Assembly (NCBI RefSeq): GCF_900088415.1
Contig: NZ_FLLQ01000012.1
Coordinates: 62,001 to 126,000, forward strand
Direction of reading: 5' to 3'
DNA length: 64,000 bases
Origin: Vibrio mediterranei
GTDB lineage: Bacteria > Pseudomonadota > Gammaproteobacteria > Enterobacterales > Vibrionaceae
In this document: positions 51,652 through 60,254 of the stretch, in pieces
Layout of the letters: each line of letters begins with the position of its first letter
How positions within the stretch are numbered: position 1 is the first letter of the stretch
Notes under the pieces: model-generated
The model's database searches: none
Seen by the model: only the letters and a program-made list of their open reading frames with translations
Told to the model about the DNA's origin: nothing
Made by a program: the position numbers and the translations under genes

Positions 51652-53511
51652 ATGAGTTATTGGCAAGATAAAAAGGCAATGGCTTTTGCGCTGTCTGTAT
51701 CGTTGAGTGTTATTATAACTTGGTTGTTGTGTCTAAGGCTTAATGTCGAATCAAGCAGCGCTGCGATGGTCACCATCATTATGATGCTGATGTCTAATAG
51801 CCAAGGTGCGAGCCTACTCAAATCATTGACGCGAGTTGTAGGGACATTACTAGGTTGTGGATACGTGCTCTTTATTGCTTCCTCAGCTCTAGTTGATCCA
51901 TGGCTATTTAACACGCTCATGATTATTTGGATAGTATTATGTGTGGGATTAGCCAGCCTATATGACACAAACTATGCGTATTTGTTTGCAATGGCGGGGA
52001 TGACGGCCTCAGTCGTTGGTTTTCCGATTACGGTATCTCCCGATCTCTTTCATGCTTTTGATGTGACGCAGTCTAGAACCATTGGTATCTTACTTGGTGT
52101 AGGAGTGACTCAAGTGGTGTGCTTCATCATTCCTGCTGGTGATGATACAGAGCGTCTGGATGAGATAAAAACGGCTACAATGAAGCTAGTTGAAGCTTTG
52201 ATTCAATCACAGAGCTCAGGTGCTTCTCATACAGCTTTAACAAAATTCCTAGGCCTAGTAGCGCAAAACAAGCAGCTACCGATGGAGTCTTTAATTGCCT
52301 CAAGTGGCAATCCTGTCAAACAGCCGATAGAAAAACTCTCTTTAGTCCACTGTGTCTCCATCGCTTTTAGCACATTAAAGCTGGTATCACTGTTAAAACA
52401 TGATGGTCGAACTCAAACGTTAGACTCTCTTATGAGCGCTATTCGTGATGCGGCTCAACCAGACGCTGATGCAGGATCAATAGTTGATAAACTAAAGGTA
52501 GAAGGGGGAAATAAAGCACAAATTATCAATAGTCAGTTGTTGATATTTATCAAAGATATCATTTGGCTTCAATTGGAATGCAGACAAAATTCAACCTTAA
52601 CTCCGCCGAGAACGATTAAGCTGACGAGTTATATCGATGTCCCCAATATGCTACGAAACATGATTAGAGCACTCGTTGTGATGCTGGTTTTTTCATATAT
52701 GTGGATAGAGCTTCAATGGACTAGCGGTATGAACGCGCTGCTACTAGTTGGAATAGTTTGTTCGATGATGGCGACAATACCAAATGCCAATATGGGGAAC
52801 ATTGCTATTTTAAAAGCACAACCCATTGCAATTCTTTTTGGGTATATCGTTACTTTTGTAAATGCACCTCTTGGTGCACCAGGCTTGTTTTTTTCAATGG
52901 TCTTCGTTTTCCTGCTCCTTGTGAGTTACCACTTTATGGTTTCACGAACGCCCTTCAAACTGGTTTGCATGTTATTACTTATTTTCTGGGCAAACTATAT
53001 CCCTCTCACTAACCTGCCATCAATGGACTTTATCTCCTACACCAATACAGCTATTGCGAATTTGACAGCGGTTGTGGGTGTTCTACTCGCTTATCGCTTG
53101 ATTCCTATACGGACTGACAACAAAGCAGTGTTAGCAGATATTAAACGATTATTCAGAAAAGTAGAGAAGGGGCGTTTATCATCTGAGTATGTATCTCAAC
53201 AAGTTTATGCCCTTTACCCGATGTTGATTAAGGATCAGACAGCTAGAACTGATTTTTACAAGCTTTTAGTGTTATTAGAGGGAATGAGGTTAGAAGAGTT
53301 GGGAGCGATCAACAACAAGGCACAAGCGGCGATTATCCGGCTTGGAATGAGTCGTTCATCTTCTGAGAAATGGCAGGAATCTATAGAGTTGCTTGAGAAT
53401 GAATTGGGTCAACAAATTGAACGAGAGACTATGAGCGATATAGATGCGGCTAGTGCATGGTGGAGGCTCGAGATTTTCTTAGGTAAGTTAAAATTAAAAG
53501 AGTCAGGTTAG
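51652..53511 (+). CDS. FUSC/AaeB-like efflux permease
   Basis: 619 residues with two membrane bundles (about residues 10-165 and 330-490) and large soluble parts after each, the FUSC-domain layout of AaeB. LSVSLSVIITWLLCLRL, MVTIIMMLMSNSQGASLLKS and the second-bundle pattern WIELQWTSGMNALLLVGIV are typical. Probably exports aromatic or other organic acids with its two upstream partners. The terminator hairpin overlaps its stop codon. Confidence 0.88.
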   Translation: MSYWQDKKAMAFALSVSLSVIITWLLCLRLNVESSSAAMVTIIMMLMSNSQGASLLKSLTRVVGTLLGCGYVLFIASSALVDPWLFNTLMIIWIVLCVGLASLYDTNYAYLFAMAGMTASVVGFPITVSPDLFHAFDVTQSRTIGILLGVGVTQVVCFIIPAGDDTERLDEIKTATMKLVEALIQSQSSGASHTALTKFLGLVAQNKQLPMESLIASSGNPVKQPIEKLSLVHCVSIAFSTLKLVSLLKHDGRTQTLDSLMSAIRDAAQPDADAGSIVDKLKVEGGNKAQIINSQLLIFIKDIIWLQLECRQNSTLTPPRTIKLTSYIDVPNMLRNMIRALVVMLVFSYMWIELQWTSGMNALLLVGIVCSMMATIPNANMGNIAILKAQPIAILFGYIVTFVNAPLGAPGLFFSMVFVFLLLVSYHFMVSRTPFKLVCMLLLIFWANYIPLTNLPSMDFISYTNTAIANLTAVVGVLLAYRLIPIRTDNKAVLADIKRLFRKVEKGRLSSEYVSQQVYALYPMLIKDQTARTDFYKLLVLLEGMRLEELGAINNKAQAAIIRLGMSRSSSEKWQESIELLENELGQQIERETMSDIDAASAWWRLEIFLGKLKLKESG

Positions 53512-53524
53512 ACCTGACTCCTTT
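53500..53524 (+). terminator. Terminator overlapping the FUSC gene stop
   Basis: GAGTCAGGT and ACCTGACTC form a 9-bp stem whose three-base loop is the TAG stop codon itself; CTTTC follows. The last codons are thus part of the terminator. Confidence 0.65.
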
Positions 53525-53549
53525 CACTTTGCATGAAAGTTTCTCGCGC

Positions 53550-55235
53550 TTAGTGTTGTAGTAGTTGGCTAAAGCGCAGATTGAAGGTTGCAGAATCATT
53601 TGGGTCTAGCATGATTCGAACAATATTGATGCCTTTTGGCTCTTTTAAGTGAGCAAAAATCTCAGCCATGTCTTTCTCGGTATGAGCAACGAAACTATGC
53701 ACATCTTCTCCTTCCGTTCCACCTAGTGCCTCTCCTAGCTTCTCATATTTCCATACTGCGATATCGTTATAAGAACGTTCTTTTCCCGGGTGGATAGCAC
53801 GTTCTGCACCATAGCCAGCATTATCCAAAATAAATAGTGCTAAGTCTTTCTTGTGTTCGATAAGTGTAGCAAGGTCTTGAGCGCTCATAGTAAATGCCCC
53901 TTCCCCTTGTATGGAAATTGAGCGACGATTGTTGGCTTCATTGGCAAAGTTAGCACCTACATACATACCAAACCCTGCACCTAGTGAGCCCCAGTTTCCA
54001 CAGCCATGCATGATAACGTCTGCTGGAAACTCAGCTTGAGAACTGTTGATGAAGCCACCTGTATCACCGTACAACATATCACCTTTTTCTAGGTAGTTTG
54101 AGAACTGAACAAATAGACGGTCGATAGTCAGTGCATCGCCAGTTGGTTCAAAGCGGTCAGCGAGTTCGAATGCGAATTTACGTCGATTCTGAAGCGCGAT
54201 CTCACCAGGTTGAATGTCTTTAACTGCATCAAGTAATGCCGGCAAAAACTCTCGAAGGAAAACATGATCGTAACGCTTGCCGTTGACTTCAACATAATCT
54301 TTACGAAGCCAAATTACGTTCTGGTTTTTACCCATTTTAGTTGAGAAAACGCCAGTATCAAATTCATTGAAGGTAACCCCAAGACCGATGGATACGTCTG
54401 CGCCATCGACCATTTCTTTTGTGTAGTCTTCACTTACTTCGCCCATGTAAATTCCGATACTGTTAGGGTGCTCTTCAAAGTCGCCCATCTTACATGTAAA
54501 CGTTGTCGCTACTGCGGCATTCAATTGGTCGACTAGCTCAACTCCTTGCTTAACCAACCCTTCGCGTTGGATCAAATGACCGGTAACAACGCTGCGAGTT
54601 TTCGAATTGTGTAAAATCTTAGAAACCACGTCCAGTGCCTCATTTAGATTAGCGCTAGACGACTGATTTAGCATCAGATCTAATGGTTTGCTTGGTACAT
54701 CGACCAGCATGGTTTGAAGATCGTACGGAATCTCTAAATAAATAGGCTTTTTGTACTGCATAGCTTTGCGAAGCATATTATCAATTTCAAAAGCAGCGGT
54801 TTCGATTTTCTCTACACGGTGGCTAGCCACCGTAATGTGTTCAAATACTTTAATGTTGGTATTGAAATCATTTTCGATTACATGGTGATAGCGACGTTCT
54901 GTCGGAGTATTCAAAACGTCGACAGTAGGTGTACCAGAGATAACAACAATAGGTGTGTCATCCGCATATGCGCCGGCTACCGCATTGGTACAGCTTAATG
55001 AACCTACACCAAAAGTTACTGCCATCGCACCAAATCCATTTTGTTTAGCATAACCATCAGCAGCATAAGTACCATTAAGCTCGTTTCTTGGCATGATGTG
55101 TTTTACACCATGGTCACCATCTAGAATTTCATCAAAGAATGGGAGAACGTAATCACCAGGAATACCAAAAATGTGATTGGTATTAAGCTCTTTTAGGCGA
55201 GTAAGGACGTATGTTGATAAAGTTACTTGTTTCAT
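53550..55235 (-). CDS. Thiamine-diphosphate 2-keto-acid decarboxylase (pyruvate/indolepyruvate decarboxylase type)
   Basis: 561 residues of the PDC/IpdC group. Catalytic Glu in RNELNGTYAADGYA, the double His in RRYHHVIEND, and the C-terminal TPP domain are present. The metal-binding motif usually written GDG is GEG here (about residue 458 in QGEGAFTMSAQDL), while Asn and Gly of LDNAGYG are kept. This is a conservative but unusual change that may alter metal preference or activity. Converts a 2-keto acid to an aldehyde. Just downstream of a LysR gene in the same direction; the specific substrate is unknown. Confidence 0.85.
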   Translation of the reverse strand: MKQVTLSTYVLTRLKELNTNHIFGIPGDYVLPFFDEILDGDHGVKHIMPRNELNGTYAADGYAKQNGFGAMAVTFGVGSLSCTNAVAGAYADDTPIVVISGTPTVDVLNTPTERRYHHVIENDFNTNIKVFEHITVASHRVEKIETAAFEIDNMLRKAMQYKKPIYLEIPYDLQTMLVDVPSKPLDLMLNQSSSANLNEALDVVSKILHNSKTRSVVTGHLIQREGLVKQGVELVDQLNAAVATTFTCKMGDFEEHPNSIGIYMGEVSEDYTKEMVDGADVSIGLGVTFNEFDTGVFSTKMGKNQNVIWLRKDYVEVNGKRYDHVFLREFLPALLDAVKDIQPGEIALQNRRKFAFELADRFEPTGDALTIDRLFVQFSNYLEKGDMLYGDTGGFINSSQAEFPADVIMHGCGNWGSLGAGFGMYVGANFANEANNRRSISIQGEGAFTMSAQDLATLIEHKKDLALFILDNAGYGAERAIHPGKERSYNDIAVWKYEKLGEALGGTEGEDVHSFVAHTEKDMAEIFAHLKEPKGINIVRIMLDPNDSATFNLRFSQLLQH

Positions 55236-55354
55236 GATTTACCTCGTTCTGATATTGTTTCAGTTCTTGTTGTTGGAGGTAATATTATTTGTTGTTTAGA
55301 ATTTAATATAGGGCAAATTTTGAGAGAGGTAATCCCATTTCTGGGATTAACGGA

Positions 55355-56236
55355 TTATTTATTGAATGATTGAAGAATGGAGTCTATTACTGCTCGTTGT
55401 GCTACGGATTGGAGGTTTCTACTTCTATATAAAATAGAGAAAGAAACAGGCTTTAGTTTGTAGTCGGAAAAAATAGTAATTAAATCACTGCTAGAGTAGT
55501 GGTTGTCACTATGATAATAAGGGAGTATTGCATAGCCTAAGGAGTCACTGACTGCTTTTAATACCATTTCTATATCCATTCCAATAAATCGGCTGCTAGG
55601 ATTAACTTTGACTAGTTCTTTTGTATTAATGTTCTCTACGGGTAAACTTGGATGTGAAAAAGTCGCTATATATGGAACGGAATCAAATAATCCATTGTCT
55701 ATATTATTTTTATTCTCATTATAAAACTGCTCAGTTGACACAAAGTTCAGTTCGACATCAATGAGTTTTCTTGCAATATAACTGCTTTCTGGTAGTGGAC
55801 CATTTACTATTGCGATATCAATATCTTCGCCTAGATTTGTTGCTGAGTGAGCATTCTTTAATTCAACCGTTAGACCAGGATTGTCGTGTAGTAATGTTGA
55901 AATGGCGTCATGTATATATCGGAAGTAGAAAACCTTGGTGGTTGATATTACAACACGTCCTGTAATTGAACCAGGCTTACTGTTTAGTTCATCCACAGCA
56001 TTTAACATGCCTTCTATATGCTCATTCAAACTCTTAAAGTACTTTTCGCCTTCGTTAGATAATGTCAGTTTATTCTTGCTGCGAACGAAAAGTTGTAATC
56101 CTAGAGACTCTTCTAATGAAACTATACGTCGACTGACGGTAGAGAGAGGAAGGTTAATACGCTCACTAGCGACCTTCATACTACCAAATTTGGCGACTTG
56201 GCAAAAAACATAGTAATCATCAAGTTGTGCTTTCAT
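55355..56236 (-). CDS. LysR family transcriptional regulator (upstream of decarboxylase)
   Basis: 293 residues. The N-terminal HTH is ASERINLPLSTVSRRIVSLEESLGLQLF at about residues 20-50, and the effector domain has GRVVISTTKVFYF. It lies between the decarboxylase, 119 bases downstream on the same strand, and the divergent MarC gene. Either could be the target. It is AT-richer than its neighbours. Effector unknown. Confidence 0.88.
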   Translation of the reverse strand: MKAQLDDYYVFCQVAKFGSMKVASERINLPLSTVSRRIVSLEESLGLQLFVRSKNKLTLSNEGEKYFKSLNEHIEGMLNAVDELNSKPGSITGRVVISTTKVFYFRYIHDAISTLLHDNPGLTVELKNAHSATNLGEDIDIAIVNGPLPESSYIARKLIDVELNFVSTEQFYNENKNNIDNGLFDSVPYIATFSHPSLPVENINTKELVKVNPSSRFIGMDIEMVLKAVSDSLGYAILPYYHSDNHYSSSDLITIFSDYKLKPVSFSILYRSRNLQSVAQRAVIDSILQSFNK

Positions 56237-56468
56237 CGCTTCTCCTTATATCTGTTGTTTCCTTTAAGGTTAGTACATCTCAGGATACTGCAAGTCATAG
56301 AGTTATGATCGATTTCATTTTTGGGATTACTACTCTCAAAATGTGATCTGTAACTTTTTTGGTTAGTTGCTAATCTATACTCATGTTGAGCGACACAACA
56401 AAACTAAGAAATCAAATTTATCCTAAAGCTCGACACTAACTGTCTATTCAAATAACTGGAGTTACACA

Positions 56469-57083
56469 ATGGGTACATTAGATATCGTCACATTACTGTT
56501 AGCAACAATGGGACCAATGAAAGTATCAATCGTATTTTCAAAATATGCCGTTAGTATGACAAAGGAAGAGCAGAAAGCCGTAGCAATTAAAACAGTTTTA
56601 GTCGCTGCTAGTATATGTGTATTTTTTGTCTTAGGTGGTAGTGTTTTACTCAGTCTATTCCATATTGATACTGCATCACTGAATATTGCAGGTGGGATAA
56701 TACTATTTTTGTACGCAATCCAAATGGTAATGGGCGATGATAAAGGTGATAGTGGCGATAACGTAAAACCAAGTAAAAGTATAGCAATATCTCCTTTAGC
56801 TATGCCATTTATGGCTACTCCTCAAGCTCTGGTTGCTATTACTACAATTTCAGCTGATATGGCATCTTTATCAGGTGAGTTGATGCTGGTAGTTATTATT
56901 GTTGCTATTGCACTTCTAAACTTGTTGGTAATGCTGAATATCAAACGTGTCATGGATTTTATCGGTGTGGAAATTATTCAGATTATTGCGAAAATTGCGG
57001 GAATATTACTAACTGCTCTTGCTATGCAAATGATTTTGTCTGGCGTCGCTGATGGTCTGAAAATTCTTGGTCTAGTTTCTTAA
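56469..57083 (+). CDS. MarC family integral membrane protein
   Basis: 204 residues, about six hydrophobic segments, with family patterns LLATMGPMKVSIVF, LNIAGGIILFLYAIQMV and SPLAMPFMATPQALVAIT. MarC proteins (UPF0056) were once linked to antibiotic resistance, but the function is not established. CTGGAG precedes the ATG. It starts a rightward unit that includes two tiny secreted peptide genes and ends at a terminator. Confidence 0.8.
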   Translation: MGTLDIVTLLLATMGPMKVSIVFSKYAVSMTKEEQKAVAIKTVLVAASICVFFVLGGSVLLSLFHIDTASLNIAGGIILFLYAIQMVMGDDKGDSGDNVKPSKSIAISPLAMPFMATPQALVAITTISADMASLSGELMLVVIIVAIALLNLLVMLNIKRVMDFIGVEIIQIIAKIAGILLTALAMQMILSGVADGLKILGLVS

Positions 57084-57168
57084 TTAGTCAAGGTAGCAGC
57101 GATGCACCTAGAACATCGCAACAATAAATAGAAACTCAATAGAAATGATAAATATTGGAGAAAGTAAC

Positions 57169-57318
57169 ATGAAACTAATTTTGACATCACTTGTAATCTT
57201 ATTCTCGACAGCTAGTTTCGCAGGAGATGGTCCTGGGACAGTCTGCACAACAGATACTGGGCACTCTATTACGGTACACCTAGAGCAATGTCCAACCAAC
57301 ACTACAAAACTAAAATAA
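57169..57318 (+). CDS. Small secreted two-cysteine peptide A
   Basis: 49 residues, too short for most gene tracks. TTGGAG lies eight bases upstream of the ATG. A signal peptide (residues 1-18, ending STASFA) is followed by a mature peptide of 31 residues beginning GDGPGTVC, with two cysteines 15 apart and a GHSIT centre. It is a clear paralogue of the gene 22 bases downstream. The pair follows the MarC gene. Function unknown; one disulfide is likely after export. Confidence 0.8.
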   Translation: MKLILTSLVILFSTASFAGDGPGTVCTTDTGHSITVHLEQCPTNTTKLK

Positions 57319-57340
57319 TCAGCCGCAAGGAGAAAGTACG

Positions 57341-57490
57341 ATGAAAACACTAATCACAATGGTATCAGTAATTCTATTTTCAGCATCGGTAAGTGCCGGT
57401 GACGGACCGGGTACAATATGCCAAACTGAGTCGGGACATACCATTACGACGAACAAGACAGTTTGCCCCGCAAATACAGTGGAAGTCTAA
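57341..57490 (+). CDS. Small secreted two-cysteine peptide B
   Basis: 49 residues, with AAGGAG eight bases upstream of the ATG. A signal peptide (1-19, ending SVSA) is followed by a mature peptide of 30 residues beginning GDGPGTIC, with GHTIT and a second Cys in the same place as in peptide A. DNA differs mostly at third positions while key residues are kept, which suggests coding selection after tandem duplication. It is followed by a terminator. Function unknown. Confidence 0.8.
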   Translation: MKTLITMVSVILFSASVSAGDGPGTICQTESGHTITTNKTVCPANTVEV

Positions 57491-57507
57491 TCACTTGTTG
57501 AATCCCT

Positions 57508-57532
57508 AAGCCGCATAAATGCGGCTTTCTTT
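57508..57532 (+). terminator. Terminator after the peptide genes
   Basis: AAGCCGCA and TGCGGCTT form the stem around TAAA, followed by TCTTTGTTTC. Confidence 0.8.
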
Positions 57533-57597
57533 GTTTCATGCAATATGATCAGCATTTGGCGTATTTATACTACTCTATTCAATAGGATAGTTGACGC

Positions 57598-58866
57598 GTG
57601 TATTTACAGATGTTGAACAGATCATACTTTACTTTCTTTCGAGGACTTGGGCCGGGAATCTTGATGGCATCAGCTGCAGTCGGCGGTTCGCATCTCGTGG
57701 CATCAACTCAGGCTGGAGCGCTCTACGGATGGCAGTTGGCGGGCTTAATACTTTTGGTTAACTTGTTTAAATACCCGTTCATTTATGCTGGGACGCAGTT
57801 CACAGCAAGCTCGGGAAAGAGCTTGGTTGAGGGTTATTTTGAGTTAGGTCGAAGGCATCTTCTGATGTTTTTTATCTTTATGTTGATATCTAGTTTTATC
57901 AACACTGCTGCATTGATGATGTTTAGCGCAAGCTTACTAGAATATTTTTTCCCTTTCGCAGCAAGTAAAGTACAGTTGTTTTTGGGCGTACTAATAGTGA
58001 CTTGCATTGTTTTGATAACCGGAAAGTACAAAGCACTAGATTTTCTGTCCAAAATGACAATGTTGATTTTAACGTTGACTACTGTATTCGCAGTCACTTT
58101 AGCCTTTCAGAAATACTCACTAAGCAGCTCAGTTGTAATGAGAGATTCTCCTTGGACTATCGGGGCTATTGGATTTTTAATTATCACCATGGGATGGATG
58201 CCCGCCCCTATAGAAATCTCAACGCTGACGTCAATGTGGTTGAAGAAAAAAGTACAACACCAAGATGTGGAGCCTCACACGATTAAGACCGACTTCCACG
58301 TTGGTTATATATCAACTATTGTTTTGGCACTGGTGTTTTTGTCGCTTGGAGCTTTAGTGTTCAATGGTTCAGAAGACCAAATGATTCAAGGAAGCGTTGG
58401 TTTCACGCATCAACTTGTAAACCTATATAGCTCAGTTACTGGTGATTGGTCCAAATATATTATCGCACTCATCGCATTTCTCTGTATTTACGGTAGTGCT
58501 ATTACGATACTCGATGGGTATGGAAGAGTTTTATCAGAATCTTTCAGTTTGTTAGTGTCCGCCAAAAGTGATGATTATTCGACCTATTACATTTTCTGGA
58601 TTCTATTTGTGTCAACGGGCGCAGGAGTTATTGTTGTTACTTCCATCGGTTCACTCAAAGACATGCTGCATTTTACTATGATTGCGGCGTTTTTGATGAC
58701 TCCTGTATTTGCGTGGCTCAATTATCGTGTTTTAAATTCAACAGAGCTAAACTCAACATTTAGGGTTACGTATGGGCTTAATTTACTGACTAAGCTTGGA
58801 TTCATCTATTTAGTCGGCTTTTGTCTTCTGTTTGTAATGTGGTTGGTCTTGGGCCAACCATCTTGA
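57598..58866 (+). CDS. NRAMP-like transporter with non-canonical metal site
   Basis: 422 residues, about eleven helices, alignable to the NRAMP fold: GPGILMASAAVGGSHLV in helix 1 and ITMGWMPAPIEISTL in helix 6. In canonical manganese/iron NRAMPs helix 1 has DPGN and helix 6 has MPH. Here these are GGSH and MPA, so the metal-binding Asp and Asn are missing while the helix-6 Met is kept. It may carry a different ion or solute. Start is a GTG at 57598 or an ATG at 57610; neither has an optimal site. Single gene behind a terminator of the peptide unit. Confidence 0.78.
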   Translation: MYLQMLNRSYFTFFRGLGPGILMASAAVGGSHLVASTQAGALYGWQLAGLILLVNLFKYPFIYAGTQFTASSGKSLVEGYFELGRRHLLMFFIFMLISSFINTAALMMFSASLLEYFFPFAASKVQLFLGVLIVTCIVLITGKYKALDFLSKMTMLILTLTTVFAVTLAFQKYSLSSSVVMRDSPWTIGAIGFLIITMGWMPAPIEISTLTSMWLKKKVQHQDVEPHTIKTDFHVGYISTIVLALVFLSLGALVFNGSEDQMIQGSVGFTHQLVNLYSSVTGDWSKYIIALIAFLCIYGSAITILDGYGRVLSESFSLLVSAKSDDYSTYYIFWILFVSTGAGVIVVTSIGSLKDMLHFTMIAAFLMTPVFAWLNYRVLNSTELNSTFRVTYGLNLLTKLGFIYLVGFCLLFVMWLVLGQPS

Positions 58867-59168
58867 AGACTGATAGGTTCTATTTTGCTGCAAATGAGGG
58901 AATCTAATAAAGTGGGTCTATCAAAGCACTTAAGTGCATTGGTACCTTAAGCTTGTAATTAACTTGAATCAACGATTTAAGTCTTGATTGACACATGGTG
59001 TAGACGCACTTTTCCAATCTCAACGGTTCCCAATTAGGAGCCGTTTTTTTCTCTCATTTTCTCGCGCGTAAAGTTAAGTTTATCTGAACGATATTTAGAT
59101 ATTACTTGATATATTGAACGCCTATCTCTGAGTAGTATTCATCTGTAACGTGATGAGCAGGAGTGGCT
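58867..59168. other. Intergenic region with terminator and palindrome
   Basis: 302 bases. A perfect 12-bp palindrome GCACTTAAGTGC lies at 58926-58937. A terminator lies at 59022-59047. The last 120 bases should hold the promoter of the micro-ORF pair that follows. Confidence 0.5.
59022..59047 (+). terminator. Terminator downstream of NRAMP-like gene
   Basis: AACGGTTCC pairs with GGAGCCGTT (one T-G pair) around CAATTA, followed by seven T in total. It lies 155 bases after the stop, so the transcript has a long 3' end or the terminator serves a separate small RNA. Confidence 0.75.
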
Positions 59169-59339
59169 ATGTGTGAGTTAGATGAAGGTTGTGATGACCT
59201 CAATTTTGAATTAAATGAGAGTGAGGTTGAGTTTCTTGGTTGGAATGACAAAGAATGGTTAATAGAGTTAATGGTGTTTCTACTGATTTTAGTCGGTGCC
59301 GTTGCGATTGTTACCTACCGAGTGTGTTTCGATGGTTAA
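59169..59339 (+). CDS. Small single-pass membrane protein, unrecognised (first of overlapping pair)
   Basis: 56 residues. AGGAG five bases before the ATG gives a good start. An acidic N-terminal half (about 12 Asp or Glu in the first 30 residues) with two cysteines is followed by one membrane helix at about 31-49 (LIELMVFLLILVGAVAIVTY) and a short tail. The last codons overlap the next gene by eight bases in another frame. Family not recognised. Confidence 0.6.
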   Translation: MCELDEGCDDLNFELNESEVEFLGWNDKEWLIELMVFLLILVGAVAIVTYRVCFDG

Positions 59340-59454
59340 AGATCTTCTAGAGGCGAAAGCAATACGCAGACTGACCCTCTGCTGGAGTTTCTATTTCATC
59401 GGTTTGTTAGCGGTTGCGATGGGAGTGCTAATCGGAGTGATGGCCACCTCTTAG
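59332..59454 (+). CDS. Small single-pass membrane protein, unrecognised (second of overlapping pair)
   Basis: 40 residues. Its ATG lies inside the end of the previous micro-ORF (GATGGTTAA), so it is probably translated by coupling. A basic N-terminus (KDLLEAKAIRR) precedes one helix at about 18-38 (YFIGLLAVAMGVLIGVMA). The pair looks like a two-subunit micro-complex. Not recognised. Confidence 0.5.
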   Translation: MVKDLLEAKAIRRLTLCWSFYFIGLLAVAMGVLIGVMATS

Positions 59455-59503
59455 CATTGGAAGCGACCATTTATTGACGGCTTAACAACAATTGTTAAAT
59501 AGC

Positions 59504-60196
59504 CTACTGCTCGTGCCAACGATTCTTGTATGCACTCGAATAATCAGGTGTTTCGATACTAGAATGGAGATCATCGCAAGGCTCAAGCGGTCCTATAACG
59601 GTGCGGTAGGGTAGAATGCCTGCCCACGCTTTTAGATCGAGATCCTCTTTGTCGTCATTGACTCCATGACGGCCAATTTTCACCGAAGCTTCGTTGAGTT
59701 CAATAGCAAGCACGTCCGTTGCGGTGAGCTCTTTATCATTGCTGAGGCGAACTTCTTCAGTTCTACCTGGTGCAATATGCTCAACAAAGTGGTTTAACAC
59801 TCGGTCTTTCTCTTTATTTTCTTCAATGTTTTCAAACTGACCAAAGACGACTGCACTTCGATAGTGCGCACTATGATGGAAAGCGGAGCGGGCCAATACC
59901 CAGCCATCAAACAGGGTAAACGTTAAGCAGGTTTTTTGTCCCGCTTTGAGCGTACGAAGCAAACGACTGTTCTTGGCGCCGTGTATATAGACTTTATTGT
60001 CCAATCGCCATGCCAGCATAGGAATCACGATAGGACCGTTGTCATCATTGATGGCGACATGAGCAATTAATGACTCATCAATAATGTCATAGAGTGCTTG
60101 TGGGTCGAAGACGGCTTTATGTCTGCCTTTCTTAATCTGTGTTCTTGTCGTGTTTGAAAGCACTGGCGTTCTCCATTCGATTGCGGTTAACGCCAA
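59504..60196 (-). CDS. Pyridoxamine 5'-phosphate oxidase family flavoprotein
   Basis: 230 residues of the split-barrel FMN fold. IDESLIAHVAINDDNGPIVIPMLAW, then VYIHGAKNSRLLRTLKAGQKTCLTFTLFDG, RSAFHHSAHYRSAVVFG and PYRTVIGPLEP are the family segments. Probably binds FMN or F420-like flavin and reduces or scavenges a small molecule. It is divergent from a MocR-type regulator that usually controls vitamin B6 or amino acid genes, so a link to pyridoxal metabolism is plausible. Exact role unknown. Confidence 0.82.
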   Translation of the reverse strand: MALTAIEWRTPVLSNTTRTQIKKGRHKAVFDPQALYDIIDESLIAHVAINDDNGPIVIPMLAWRLDNKVYIHGAKNSRLLRTLKAGQKTCLTFTLFDGWVLARSAFHHSAHYRSAVVFGQFENIEENKEKDRVLNHFVEHIAPGRTEEVRLSNDKELTATDVLAIELNEASVKIGRHGVNDDKEDLDLKAWAGILPYRTVIGPLEPCDDLHSSIETPDYSSAYKNRWHEQ

Positions 60197-60254
60197 AGTA
60201 AATAATATTTGGTACTCTAGTTAGGTCCAAGTAGATAAAAATGGTGGATCCAGT

